From assembly GCA_003454835.1 (NCBI GenBank), contig DMTA01000239.1, positions 1 to 9,170 of the forward strand: a DNA stretch of 9,170 nucleotides, written 5' to 3'. Source of the stretch: Achromobacter sp. Lineage in GTDB: Bacteria > Pseudomonadota > Gammaproteobacteria > Burkholderiales > Burkholderiaceae_B. The notes beneath the pieces were generated by a model that saw nothing but the letters and a program-made list of their open reading frames with translations, was not told the DNA's origin and did not search any database. Below, in pieces: positions 1 through 9,170 of the stretch (positions are counted from its first letter, which is position 1; the number at the start of each line of letters is the position of its first letter). The translations under genes and the position numbers were made by a program.

Positions 1-1518
1 CAGGCACTGGAACTCATACTGACCGGGGTAGTAGTTCTGGCCGGCAAGCTGATAGATGGCTGCCAGCGTGTAGGCGTTGTGCGTGGCGAACTGCGGATAC
101 ACGGCTTCGGGCGCGGCCAGCAGCTTGCGGGCGCAGGCAATGTACGCCACGTCCGTGTACAGCTTGCGGGTGTAGACCGGATAGCCTTCCAGACCGTCGA
201 CCTGGGCGCGCTTGATTTCGCTGTCCCAGTAGGCGCCCTTGACCAGGCGCACCATCACGCGGTGACGGCTGCGGCGCGCCAGGTCGATCACGTAATCGAT
301 GACGAACGGCGCACGCTTCTGGTAAGCCTGGATGACGAAGCCGATGCCGCTCCAGCCTTCGAGTTCAGGCGTGAAGCACAGCGCTTCCAGCAGGTCCAGC
401 GAGATCTCCAGGCGGTCGGCTTCTTCGGCGTCGATGTTCAGGCCGATGTCGTAGCTGCGCGCCAGGATGGTCAGCGCCTTCACGCGCGGCAGCAGTTCCG
501 CCATGACGCGTTCGCGCTGGCCGCGCGAATAACGCGGATGCAGGGCGGACAGCTTGATCGAGATGCCGGGGCCTTCGTAGATGCCGCGGCCCGCGGCGGC
601 CTTGCCGATTGCGTGGATGGCCTGCTCATACGACGCGTAGTAACGCTCGGCGTCTTCCGCCGTGGTGGCCGCTTCGCCGAGCATGTCGTACGAATAGCGG
701 AAACCGCGCGATTCCATCTTGCGGTTGTTGGCCAACGCTTCGGAGATTGTCTGGCCGGACACGAACTGCTCGCCCATCATGCGCATGGCCATGTTCACGC
801 CTTTACGCACGAGCGGCTCGCCGCCCTTGCCGATCAGTCGCGTCAACGCCTTGGACAGCGACTGCTCGCTGCTCACGGCCACCAGCTTGCCCGTGATCAT
901 CAGCCCCCAGGTGGCGGCGTTGACGAACAGCGACTGCGAGCCGCCCATGTGCGACTTCCAGTCGCCGCGCGCGACCTTGTCGCGGATCAGCGCGTCGCGC
1001 GTGGCGCGGTCGGGAATGCGCAGCAGCGCTTCGGCCAGGCACATCAGGGCCACGCCTTCCTGGCTGGACAGCGAGAATTCCTGGATCAGGCCTTCAACGC
1101 CTCCGCCGGTGCGCTTGCCGCGCAGCTTTTTGACCAGGCCAGCCGCCATCGCGTGCACCTTTTCCAGGTTGGGCACGCGGGCCTGGCCCAGCAGCAGCGG
1201 CACGCACTCGGGCTCGGGGCGGCGATAGGCCGCGGTGATGGCGGCGCGCAGCACGGATTGCGGCTGCACGTCCTGGCCAAATTCGTAGAACGGCGGCGTG
1301 GGCGCGGCATGGGATTCAGCCGCATCCTCTTCGCCAGCGGCATCCGCGCTCAGGTGGGACATCTCGGCGGGAAGATGGCCGCGCTCGATCTTGTCCAGAT
1401 AGGACAGGATCGCCTGCTTGTGCAGCCAGTGCGGCGTGCAATTGAGCTTGGTGGCGGCGGCTTTCAGGCGGTCGCGGAGTGCGTCGTCGACTTTGACGCC
1501 GAGGGTCGTGCTGGCCAT
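1..1518 (-). CDS. putA: Bifunctional proline dehydrogenase / P5C dehydrogenase with DNA-binding domain, N-terminal part
   Basis: PutA oxidises proline to pyrroline-5-carboxylate (FAD-dependent) and then to glutamate (NAD-dependent). Forms with an N-terminal ribbon-helix-helix (RHH) domain also repress put transcription. Only the first 506 residues are here; the gene runs off the window edge, so the rest of the PRODH barrel and the whole P5C dehydrogenase domain are unseen (E. coli PutA is about 1,320 residues). Residues 1-47 are the RHH domain, including TTLGVKVDD with Lys9, matching the DNA-contacting strand of E. coli PutA. Later come a helical linker with SSQEGVALMCLAEALL (151-166), then PRODH barrel motifs: SYDMLGEAA (276-284), GISIKLSALHPRY (318-330), NIDAEE (361-366) and RLVKGAYWD (424-432). 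Lys322, Asp363 and Tyr430 match E. coli Lys329, Asp370 and Tyr437 by alignment from memory. ATG at 1518-1516 is chosen because it gives the canonical N-terminus and has AGGAAG at 1533-1528, nine bases upstream. The RHH domain suggests autoregulation through the gap at 1519-1691. Confidence 0.96.
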   Translation of the reverse strand, partial: MASTTLGVKVDDALRDRLKAAATKLNCTPHWLHKQAILSYLDKIERGHLPAEMSHLSADAAGEEDAAESHAAPTPPFYEFGQDVQPQSVLRAAITAAYRRPEPECVPLLLGQARVPNLEKVHAMAAGLVKKLRGKRTGGGVEGLIQEFSLSSQEGVALMCLAEALLRIPDRATRDALIRDKVARGDWKSHMGGSQSLFVNAATWGLMITGKLVAVSSEQSLSKALTRLIGKGGEPLVRKGVNMAMRMMGEQFVSGQTISEALANNRKMESRGFRYSYDMLGEAATTAEDAERYYASYEQAIHAIGKAAAGRGIYEGPGISIKLSALHPRYSRGQRERVMAELLPRVKALTILARSYDIGLNIDAEEADRLEISLDLLEALCFTPELEGWSGIGFVIQAYQKRAPFVIDYVIDLARRSRHRVMVRLVKGAYWDSEIKRAQVDGLEGYPVYTRKLYTDVAYIACARKLLAAPEAVYPQFATHNAYTLAAIYQLAGQNYYPGQYEFQCL

Positions 1519-1599
1519 AAGAGATTGCTTCCTGTCGCATGGCAAAGGTGTAACTGGGCCCGATCGGAACCCAGTATGGGTAGGACCGTATGCTAGACA

Positions 1600-1651
1600 G
1601 GTTGCAACCGCGTTTGTATTAAGGTTAACCCTAGGTTGAACCGAGTTAACC
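1600..1651. promoter_or_regulatory. Putative PutA operator cluster upstream of putA
   Basis: The 173-base gap between pqiC and putA holds four related palindromes: GGTTGCAACC (1600-1609), GGTTAACC (1623-1630), GGTTGAACC (1634-1642) and GTTAACC (1645-1651). The first contains two overlapping copies, one per strand, of GTTGCA, the core bound by the E. coli PutA RHH domain. The other three diverge from that core. Centres lie near 1604.5, 1626.5, 1638 and 1647.5, roughly one or two helical turns apart, so the sites would sit on one DNA face. A weak promoter-like pair on the minus strand (TTCAAC, 16-base spacer, TACAAA) falls inside the cluster, as expected for repression, but the match is poor. 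The identity of the binding protein is inferred from the adjacent RHH-containing PutA; an Lrp-type activator is an alternative. Nothing else is recognised in the gap, and no convincing terminator follows pqiC. Confidence 0.5.
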
Positions 1652-1691
1652 GCTTGAGATCGCGGGGTTTATCCCGGAAGCGATGGGCGAA

Positions 1692-2375
1692 TCATTCCTT
1701 CAGCGGGGAACAACCCATCATCTGGACCGAGCCCGAACCCGCAGGGGTCTGGCCTCGAATGGCGGCCGCCATGACGCCCGCCAGACTCACAACCGCGCGC
1801 TGCTGCGCAGCGATCAGGCTGGTGATGGCCTCATCAGGCACGCTTTCGGTCACGATGCTGCGGCACAGCTGCCCCGTACCCTTGGCATCGACGGGCCGCA
1901 CCCGCCAGGTGGCATCCAGTTGCGCCATGCTGCCCGACACCATCTCGAAGCGCTGCACGTCGGTCTGGACGCGCCAGATAGGCGCCCCCGGCCCCGGCTT
2001 GACCATCTGCACGTCGAGTGCGCCCAGGTCGCGCTTGAGCGCATCGGACAAGGCATTGCGCAATTCGTCGCCCAACGGCGAACTCCAGCGCTCGGAATAC
2101 AAGGCGGAGATACTGCCGTCGCCGGTGCGGACCATCAACTGCGGCTGGTCGGCCTGCGTGGCCAGGGTGACGGGCTGCACCTCGATCAGGAACGAGGCCG
2201 AACCTGGCGCGGCGCCTGGCGCCCCCGACCGTTCGGGCGTCTGCAGCGTGTAGTAGTGGACGGGCGGCGACGAACCGCAGGCTGCCAGCGCGCCGGACAG
2301 CGCCAGCACGGCCAGCGCGGCGCGCGCGCGTCCAGCGCGGGACGGGGTTGCGAAGCAAGAGAGTCGGCTTTTCAT
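1692..2375 (-). CDS. pqiC: PqiC-family outer-membrane lipoprotein (ABC-type transport auxiliary lipoprotein)
   Basis: This 227-residue lipoprotein is the outer-membrane partner of PqiA and PqiB in the Pqi intermembrane transport system. The N-terminus is a lipoprotein signal peptide: basic residues (Lys2, Arg4, Arg13, Arg16, Arg18), a hydrophobic stretch at about 19-31 and the lipobox LAAC with Cys33 as the lipidated residue. Position +2 is Gly, not Asp, which favours sorting to the outer membrane. After it comes HYYTLQTPE (40-48), typical of the PqiC/YmbA (DUF330) family start, and the family-like segment RWSSPLGDELRNAL (96-109). ATG at 2375 lies six bases after the pqiB stop; AGGAA at 2390-2386, inside the end of pqiB, serves as ribosome binding site. 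It is the last gene of the pqi operon, with a 173-base gap before putA. The family is clear; a similar auxiliary lipoprotein occurs with Mla-type ABC systems, but adjacency to pqiAB settles the call. Confidence 0.9.
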   Translation of the reverse strand: MKSRLSCFATPSRAGRARAALAVLALSGALAACGSSPPVHYYTLQTPERSGAPGAAPGSASFLIEVQPVTLATQADQPQLMVRTGDGSISALYSERWSSPLGDELRNALSDALKRDLGALDVQMVKPGPGAPIWRVQTDVQRFEMVSGSMAQLDATWRVRPVDAKGTGQLCRSIVTESVPDEAITSLIAAQQRAVVSLAGVMAAAIRGQTPAGSGSVQMMGCSPLKE

Positions 2376-2381
2376 GAGCGT

Positions 2382-4046
2382 CTAGTTCCTGACTGGGCCG
2401 GCGCCCGGGATGGGGTCATCGCCTCTGCCGCGCAGCAGGGCTTCGGGGTTGGATTGCAGGAAGTCGGCCAGCGCGCGCAGCGAACGCGCCGCGCGGCTCA
2501 GTTCCTGCATCGCCCGTTCGGTATTGACCGGAAGCGACGCGTCAGAGGCCAGGAGCGAGTTGATGTTCGCCATCGAGTCCTTGGCCGCCTTGAGCGCCTT
2601 CTGCGCTTCGGGCGCCACCTGCTTGTCCAGGCGGTTCATCAGCTTGGAAGTGCTGGCCAGCGTGGCGCGCAGGTCCTCGCCGATCTTGTCGAACGGAATC
2701 TTCTCGATCTTGGTGACGATGTTGGTGACTTGCTGCTGGAGCTGATCCAGGTTGCCCGGCACGGTCGGGATCATCGCGGGTTCGGACATCACGAACTCAA
2801 CGGGCTTCGCGTTCGGCACGTTGTCCAGCACCACGTAGAGCTGGCCGGTCAGCAGGTTGGCGGTGCGCAATTGCGCGCGCAGTCCATGCTTGATCATCAC
2901 GCCCAGCAAGCGGCCGCCTGCCACGTCGCCTTCCTTGATGGCGCGCTCGCGCACCTCTTCGTAGACGCGGCCCAGCCGTTCCGGATACAGGGTGGCGTCC
3001 ACCAGCGAATAGAAGCGCTTGGTGGCGGGATCGAAGTCCAGCGTGATCTGCGTGACGTCGCCCAGCGTGATGCCGTTGAAGTCAATCGGCGCGCCGACAG
3101 CCAGCCCGCGAATCGATTGATCAAAGCGCATGCGGATCGGGAAGGCTTCGCCGTCCGGGTTGGCCTTGGCCGCAGCCTCGGTGGGGTACAGATCGAATTC
3201 GGTGTCGGCCTTGGCGGCTGCGTCGCCATCGCGTGCGGTCTGCACGGGCGCGAAGGCCACACCGCCCACCGCCATCGAAACGAGCGATTGCGTGCGCACC
3301 TTCAGGCCATCGGCGTTGACGCTGAAGTCCACGCCGCTGGCGTTCCAGAAGCGTGTGCCGTTGGTGACGAACTTGTCGTTGGGCGCATCGACGAACACCT
3401 CGACGTTCACGGCGCTGCCGTTCTCGTCCAAGGCATAACCGATCACGCGGCCCACATTGATGCGGCGAAAGTAGACGGGCGAGCCGATATCCAAAGAGCC
3501 CAGGTCGGAGGCCTTGAGCATGAAGCGCTTGCCCGCGCGGTCGTGGGTCACGGCGGGCGGGGTTTCCAAGCCCTCGAACGACAGCTTGGTGGCGCGGTTG
3601 CCGTTGTCCTTGCCCTCTTCCGCGTCCACGCCGATATAGGCGCCCGACAGCAAGGTGCCCAGGCCCGAGACGCCGCTGACATCCAGCCGCGGCCGCACCA
3701 CCCAGAAGTTTGTGCCTTCGCGCGCCAGGTCGGAGACCTGCTTGGACAGCTCGGCTTGCACGACCACCTTGCTGCGGTCGGAATTGAAGCCGATGGATTT
3801 GACCGTGCCGATGTTCACGTCCTTGTATCGGAGCTGGGTCTTGCCCACTTCCAGGCCTTCGGCAGTATTGAAAGAGATGGAAATGTCGGGGCCCGCCTGC
3901 ATCCAGGTCCGCACGACCAGCGACAGCCCCATCAACGCGGCCACGACGGGGACCAGCCAGATCCAGGAGATCCGGCTTTTCTTCTTGCGCGAGATCTCGG
4001 GCGAGGCGAATTTCTCTTCACCAGATCCGGGGGCTTGCTCGGACAT
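2382..4046 (-). CDS. pqiB: Intermembrane transport protein PqiB, three MCE domains
   Basis: PqiB is a periplasm-spanning MCE (MlaD-like) protein anchored in the inner membrane. In E. coli it forms hexamers whose stacked MCE rings and C-terminal helical needle make a channel for lipids or other hydrophobic molecules. The 554 residues here (E. coli about 546) show a short cytoplasmic tail with KKK at 21-23, one membrane segment at about 27-46, and three MCE repeats at roughly 52-142, 173-266 and 300-408. Each repeat has the family pattern of a hydrophobic strand, a glycine-containing turn and a Y/F-R-x-V-N-I/V-G-like segment (RYKDVNIG at 73-80, YFRRINVG at 192-199, DFNGITLG at 322-329). Residues about 430-535 are helical and heptad-like, fitting the needle. 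Three MCE domains separate it from YebT/LetB, which has seven. ATG at 4046 has AAAGGAA at 4060-4054. It lies 47 bases after pqiA and 6 before pqiC. Confidence 0.95.
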   Translation of the reverse strand: MSEQAPGSGEEKFASPEISRKKKSRISWIWLVPVVAALMGLSLVVRTWMQAGPDISISFNTAEGLEVGKTQLRYKDVNIGTVKSIGFNSDRSKVVVQAELSKQVSDLAREGTNFWVVRPRLDVSGVSGLGTLLSGAYIGVDAEEGKDNGNRATKLSFEGLETPPAVTHDRAGKRFMLKASDLGSLDIGSPVYFRRINVGRVIGYALDENGSAVNVEVFVDAPNDKFVTNGTRFWNASGVDFSVNADGLKVRTQSLVSMAVGGVAFAPVQTARDGDAAAKADTEFDLYPTEAAAKANPDGEAFPIRMRFDQSIRGLAVGAPIDFNGITLGDVTQITLDFDPATKRFYSLVDATLYPERLGRVYEEVRERAIKEGDVAGGRLLGVMIKHGLRAQLRTANLLTGQLYVVLDNVPNAKPVEFVMSEPAMIPTVPGNLDQLQQQVTNIVTKIEKIPFDKIGEDLRATLASTSKLMNRLDKQVAPEAQKALKAAKDSMANINSLLASDASLPVNTERAMQELSRAARSLRALADFLQSNPEALLRGRGDDPIPGAGPVRN

Positions 4047-4093
4047 CTACTTTTTCCTTTTCTGAGCGGAAAACAACGGCGGGGAGGCCTTTC

Positions 4094-5409
4094 CTAGCCC
4101 ACTTGCTTGCCGGAGGCTGACACCGGCGCATGCCGGCCCTCTACCGGCGCTGATTCGATTTCGGTCTGACCTTCCAGGTCCCAACTGCGGCGCAGGTCGA
4201 AGCTCATGGCCGCGAGCATGGTCAGAATGACGACCACGCCAAACGCGGCAGCGCCGGCACCGGCGCTGATCTCCATCAAGCCCTGAAAGTCGGCCAGCGC
4301 CGCCAGCAATATAACGACAAATACGTCCAGCATGGACCACTGGCCAATGAATTCAACCATCTGATACAACCGCGTACGCGCACCCAGATTGGTTGTGCTA
4401 CGCCATTGTTCAGTCAGCAGCAGCAAGATAAGCGCCAACAACTTGGTCAGCGGCACCGCCACGCTGGCGATGAACACGATCAGCGCAATATCCCACGAGC
4501 CCATCTGCCAGAGTTCCACCACGCCACCCAGAATGGTGTGCGCGCTGTCGCCAAGCAGCGAACTGACGTTCATCACCGGCAACACGTTCGCGGGGATGTA
4601 GAACACGACAGCCGCCAGCAGCAGCGCCCAGGTGCGCGCCACGTGGTCGGGTTTGCGGTAATGCACCACCGCGTCGCAGCGCACGCAGTGATGGTGCGCT
4701 TCGGGGTCGGCGTCTTTCGGCAGCGCCTGCACCTGGCCGCAGACGTGGCAACCGGTCAGCACGACGTCGGGCCCGACTTCGGGCACATGCACAGGCACCA
4801 CGCCCACGGATTCGGCATAGCGCCACAACACATGGGGCGACAACCTGCCCAAAATCGTGAGCAGCACGGTCAGGATGCCGAACGCCCCCAGCCCGATGCC
4901 CGGCGACACCGCGGCCATCCCGGCCAGTTTCACCACCGCAACCAATACGCCAAGCAGGAACACCGGCACCATGCACCACGGCCGCAGCACCCCCAACAGG
5001 CGCATGGCGGCGTGGAAATCCGCCGGCTCGCGGCCACGCGACAGTGGAACCAGCACCCACAGCAGTACGGTGAGCTGCAATAGCGGCAGCGCGAAGCCCG
5101 CCAGGCCGGTCATGATGGACACGAGCCAATGGCCCTGACGCCAGGTAATGGATATGGAATCCAGCAGCGAAGCCTGCTGCACCATGCCCTGCACGGACAT
5201 CGAAGCGACCGGGTAGGCATTGGCCACCCCGAAGACGATCAGGGCAGTGATGGCGAGCGCCAGCCAATTGGACAAAGTAAGCCCGCTGTAGCGCCAGAGC
5301 ACGGCGCCGCAGCGGGCACAATTGGCCGTCTCGCCAGGTTCAAGCTGATGTCGGCGATAGATGCTTGCGCAATGTTCGCATTCAATCAGCGGCTGGCGGT
5401 CCGCGGTCA

Positions 5410-5410
<1 letters not shown>
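4094..5410 (-). CDS. pqiA: Paraquat-inducible protein A, inner-membrane component of the Pqi system
   Basis: PqiA is the polytopic inner-membrane partner of PqiB. The 438 residues (E. coli about 417) form two homologous halves. Each begins with a cytoplasmic zinc ribbon: Cys11, Cys14, Cys31, Cys34 (CEHC...CARC) and Cys221, Cys224, Cys242, Cys245 (CHVC...CVRC). Each ribbon is followed by about four membrane segments: near 45-66, 97-120, 147-166 and 172-189 in the first half, and 260-280, 307-332, 352-378 and 386-403 in the second. All eight cysteines are intact. The ATG at 5410 overlaps the clpA TGA by one base (TGATG). The nearest purine-rich sequence, AGGAAG at 5433-5428, is about 17 bases from the start, too far for a normal ribosome binding site, so translation probably depends on termination at the clpA stop. 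pqiB follows after 47 bases. In E. coli the pqi operon responds to SoxRS; no such site was recognised here. Confidence 0.95.
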
Positions 5411-7722
<2,312 letters not shown>

Positions 7723-7723
7723 G

Positions 7724-7731
7724 CTTCCTCC
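7724..7731 (-). promoter_or_regulatory. Ribosome binding site that sets the clpA start
   Basis: On the minus strand GGAGGAAG lies immediately before the GTG at 7722-7720 (four bases from GGAGG to GTG). The ATG at 7740 in the same frame has no purine-rich sequence at a proper distance and would put this strong Shine-Dalgarno sequence inside the reading frame. The spacing to GTG is short, but this is the only good candidate. Confidence 0.65.
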
Positions 7732-7765
7732 GTAACGCATCGAAGCGGGCTAATACACGATTCAT

Positions 7766-7794
7766 ATTCTATGCCGATCATGGCGTAACGCCAG
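7766..7794 (-). promoter_or_regulatory. Possible weak promoter for clpA
   Basis: On the minus strand CTGGCG (7794-7789), a 17-base spacer and TAGAAT (7771-7766) resemble a sigma-70 promoter, with a good -10 and a poor -35 (three of six). It overlaps the last codons of pbpC and would give a leader of about 37 bases before the clpA GTG. The AT-rich sequence downstream, through 7751, contrasts with the GC-rich surroundings. clpA may equally be read through from pbpC. Confidence 0.3.
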
Positions 7795-9170
7795 CGATTT
7801 CAAAAACCACGCTGTCGTGCCGGCCATGTGTATCCATGACGGTTAGCGTATACCGGCCGTCGTGCGCCAGCACCAAATTAAACGGATGACTCGCGGCGCC
7901 ATGACTTGCGACACGACCGTCGAGCATCCACCATACTTCGCCTTCAGCGCCCTGGACATCGACGTCCAGCGCAACTTGTTGCATGCCGGGCACGGGCCGC
8001 AGCACCGAGCCATTGGCCACGCCGCCGAGACGCAGCGGTCCCTGAGTGGCATCGGCATAGCCGGCAAACGAGGGCGGCGCCGTTTCATTGAGCATCCAGG
8101 CCGCCCGTTGTTCGGGACACGCGCCCGAGGGCTCGCTACCCAGCCTGTAACCCAAGGGCCAGCATGTCACCACCGCCTGCACCGTTTCGGGCCTGACGCG
8201 GACCTGCTGGGCGCCTTCCGGCAATGCCGCCACGATGTCCTGCAGTAGCGGCGCCGCCACATTCGCCCCGAAAAACCCCGGGTTCGGCGTACCGTCGGGC
8301 CTGCCGACCCATACGCCGATCGTCCATCTGTCGGTCACTCCGACCGCCCAGGCGTCCCGGAAACCGAAACTGGTCCCGGTTTTCCAGGCCAGTTGGCGGC
8401 CGGGATTCCCGGATTGGTAGAACGGCCGGTCCGGGTGTCCCCCGCCTTCGAGGATGTCCCGGACGATCCAGGCCGCGCCAGGACTCATCATACGGGACTC
8501 GACAAGGGGCTGCTCCGGCCTGAGACGGGGCCGCCCCGAGATGCCATCCCGCGCCAGCGCGCGATAAGCGCCGACCAGTTCTTCCAATGTGGTGCCGCCC
8601 CCGCCCAAAATCAAGCTCAGATTCGGCTCGGCGCCCGCGGGCATTCGTAACTTCACGCCGCCCGTCAGCATAACCGAGGCAAAACTGGCCGGTCCGACCC
8701 GGTCCAGCAGATCCACCGCCGGAACGTTGAGCGACCGTTGCAAGGCCTGCGCCACGCTGATCGGCCCCGCGAATGCCGCCTGAAAATTGCCAGGCGCGTA
8801 GCCGCCGAACGACATGGGCGCGTCGATCAGCAGGCTTTCCGAATGGATCAATCCCTCGTCCAGGGCCTGCGCATACAGGAACGGCTTGAGCGTCGAACCC
8901 GGCGAACGCACACCGCGCACCATGTCCACGTGCGAGTAACGGGAATCGTCGGAAAAATCTGCCGACCCGGCGTAAGCCTTGACCTCCAGCGTGTCGTTGT
9001 CCATCACCAGCACCGCCATCGACACCTTCGGCGGAAGGTTATCGACCCGGTCCAGCAACATTTGTTCCACTGACGCCTGCATGTCGGCATCCAGCGTGGA
9101 AGAGACCAGTGGTGGCCGGCCGCCCGCGCGGCGTGCGCCGCCCGCTTCCAACAGCAGGCGCTGCGCCGCC
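7778..9170 (-). CDS. pbpC: Penicillin-binding protein 1C, C-terminal part
   Basis: PBP1C is a bifunctional class A peptidoglycan synthase anchored in the inner membrane. The glycosyltransferase half lies beyond the window edge; about 464 C-terminal residues are present and the frame stays open to the edge. The transpeptidase domain starts near TLDADMQ (9094-9074). All three active-site motifs are intact: SxxK as STLK (8896-8885, in SPGSTLKPF), SxN as SLN (8734-8726) and KTG as KTGTS (8383-8369). The last 85 or so residues, from about 8040 to the stop, match the BiPBP_C beta domain that distinguishes PBP1C from PBP1A and PBP1B, including a VWWMLDG-type strand. In E. coli PBP1C pairs with a large alpha-2-macroglobulin-like protein; any such gene would be upstream and is not visible. 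The TGA at 7780-7778 is 55 bases before the clpA start. The TTG at 9151 in this frame is not the real start. Confidence 0.94.
   Translation of the reverse strand, partial: AAQRLLLEAGGARRAGGRPPLVSSTLDADMQASVEQMLLDRVDNLPPKVSMAVLVMDNDTLEVKAYAGSADFSDDSRYSHVDMVRGVRSPGSTLKPFLYAQALDEGLIHSESLLIDAPMSFGGYAPGNFQAAFAGPISVAQALQRSLNVPAVDLLDRVGPASFASVMLTGGVKLRMPAGAEPNLSLILGGGGTTLEELVGAYRALARDGISGRPRLRPEQPLVESRMMSPGAAWIVRDILEGGGHPDRPFYQSGNPGRQLAWKTGTSFGFRDAWAVGVTDRWTIGVWVGRPDGTPNPGFFGANVAAPLLQDIVAALPEGAQQVRVRPETVQAVVTCWPLGYRLGSEPSGACPEQRAAWMLNETAPPSFAGYADATQGPLRLGGVANGSVLRPVPGMQQVALDVDVQGAEGEVWWMLDGRVASHGAASHPFNLVLAHDGRYTLTVMDTHGRHDSVVFEIAGVTP

Noticed and set aside
79..1596. Plus-strand open frame of 505 codons
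   Set aside because: It is antisense to putA and shows no family resemblance, while the minus strand encodes an intact PutA N-terminus with many conserved motifs.
1662..1680. Possible hairpin (CGGG/CCCG) after pqiC, considered as a terminator
   Set aside because: The stem has four pairs and no T-tract follows, so termination here is not supported.
1683..4097. Plus-strand open frame of 804 codons
   Set aside because: It lies antisense to pqiC and pqiB, which have clear family motifs and ribosome binding sites. Its translation is rich in His, Arg, Gln and Ala with no recognisable domain, as usual for shadows in GC-rich DNA.
7781..7793. Inverted repeat TGGCGTAACGCCA at the end of pbpC, considered as a terminator
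   Set aside because: The stem is only five base pairs, no T-run follows on the minus strand, and the repeat lies within the last pbpC codons.

Overview
The window is a GC-rich stretch of bacterial chromosome. Protein families and gene content suggest a betaproteobacterium of the Burkholderiales, most like the Bordetella/Achromobacter (Alcaligenaceae) group; this is judged from protein resemblance alone, with no marker gene present. All six genes lie on the minus strand and are tightly packed, so transcription runs from high to low coordinates: pbpC (3' part) -> clpA -> pqiA -> pqiB -> pqiC -> putA (5' part). The long open frames on the plus strand are antisense shadows caused by high GC.

Region by region: 9170-7778 is the C-terminal part of penicillin-binding protein 1C, with its transpeptidase domain and a C-terminal beta domain. 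After 55 bases comes clpA (7722-5410), the AAA+ unfoldase of the ClpAP protease, with no clpS between it and pbpC. The clpA stop codon overlaps the pqiA start by one base (TGATG). Then follow pqiA (5410-4094), pqiB (4046-2382) and pqiC (2375-1692), a complete Pqi intermembrane transport set: an inner-membrane protein with two zinc ribbons, a three-MCE-domain periplasm-spanning protein and an outer-membrane lipoprotein. A 173-base gap (1691-1519) precedes putA (1518 to the window edge), the RHH-containing, self-regulating proline catabolic flavoenzyme.

How the genes relate: pqiABC is a functional unit thought to move lipids or related hydrophobic molecules between the two membranes. PBP1C is also an envelope protein. 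ClpA works in the cytoplasm and seems tied to pqiA by translational coupling rather than by known function. putA is probably independently controlled: its upstream gap holds four GGTT/AACC palindromes spaced at near-helical intervals, one of which contains two overlapping copies of the GTTGCA core known from E. coli PutA operators.

No clearly undescribed system is visible. The best points for a second look are the palindrome array upstream of putA, the clpA-pqiA coupling without clpS, and a tandem ten-residue repeat in the acidic tail of ClpA.
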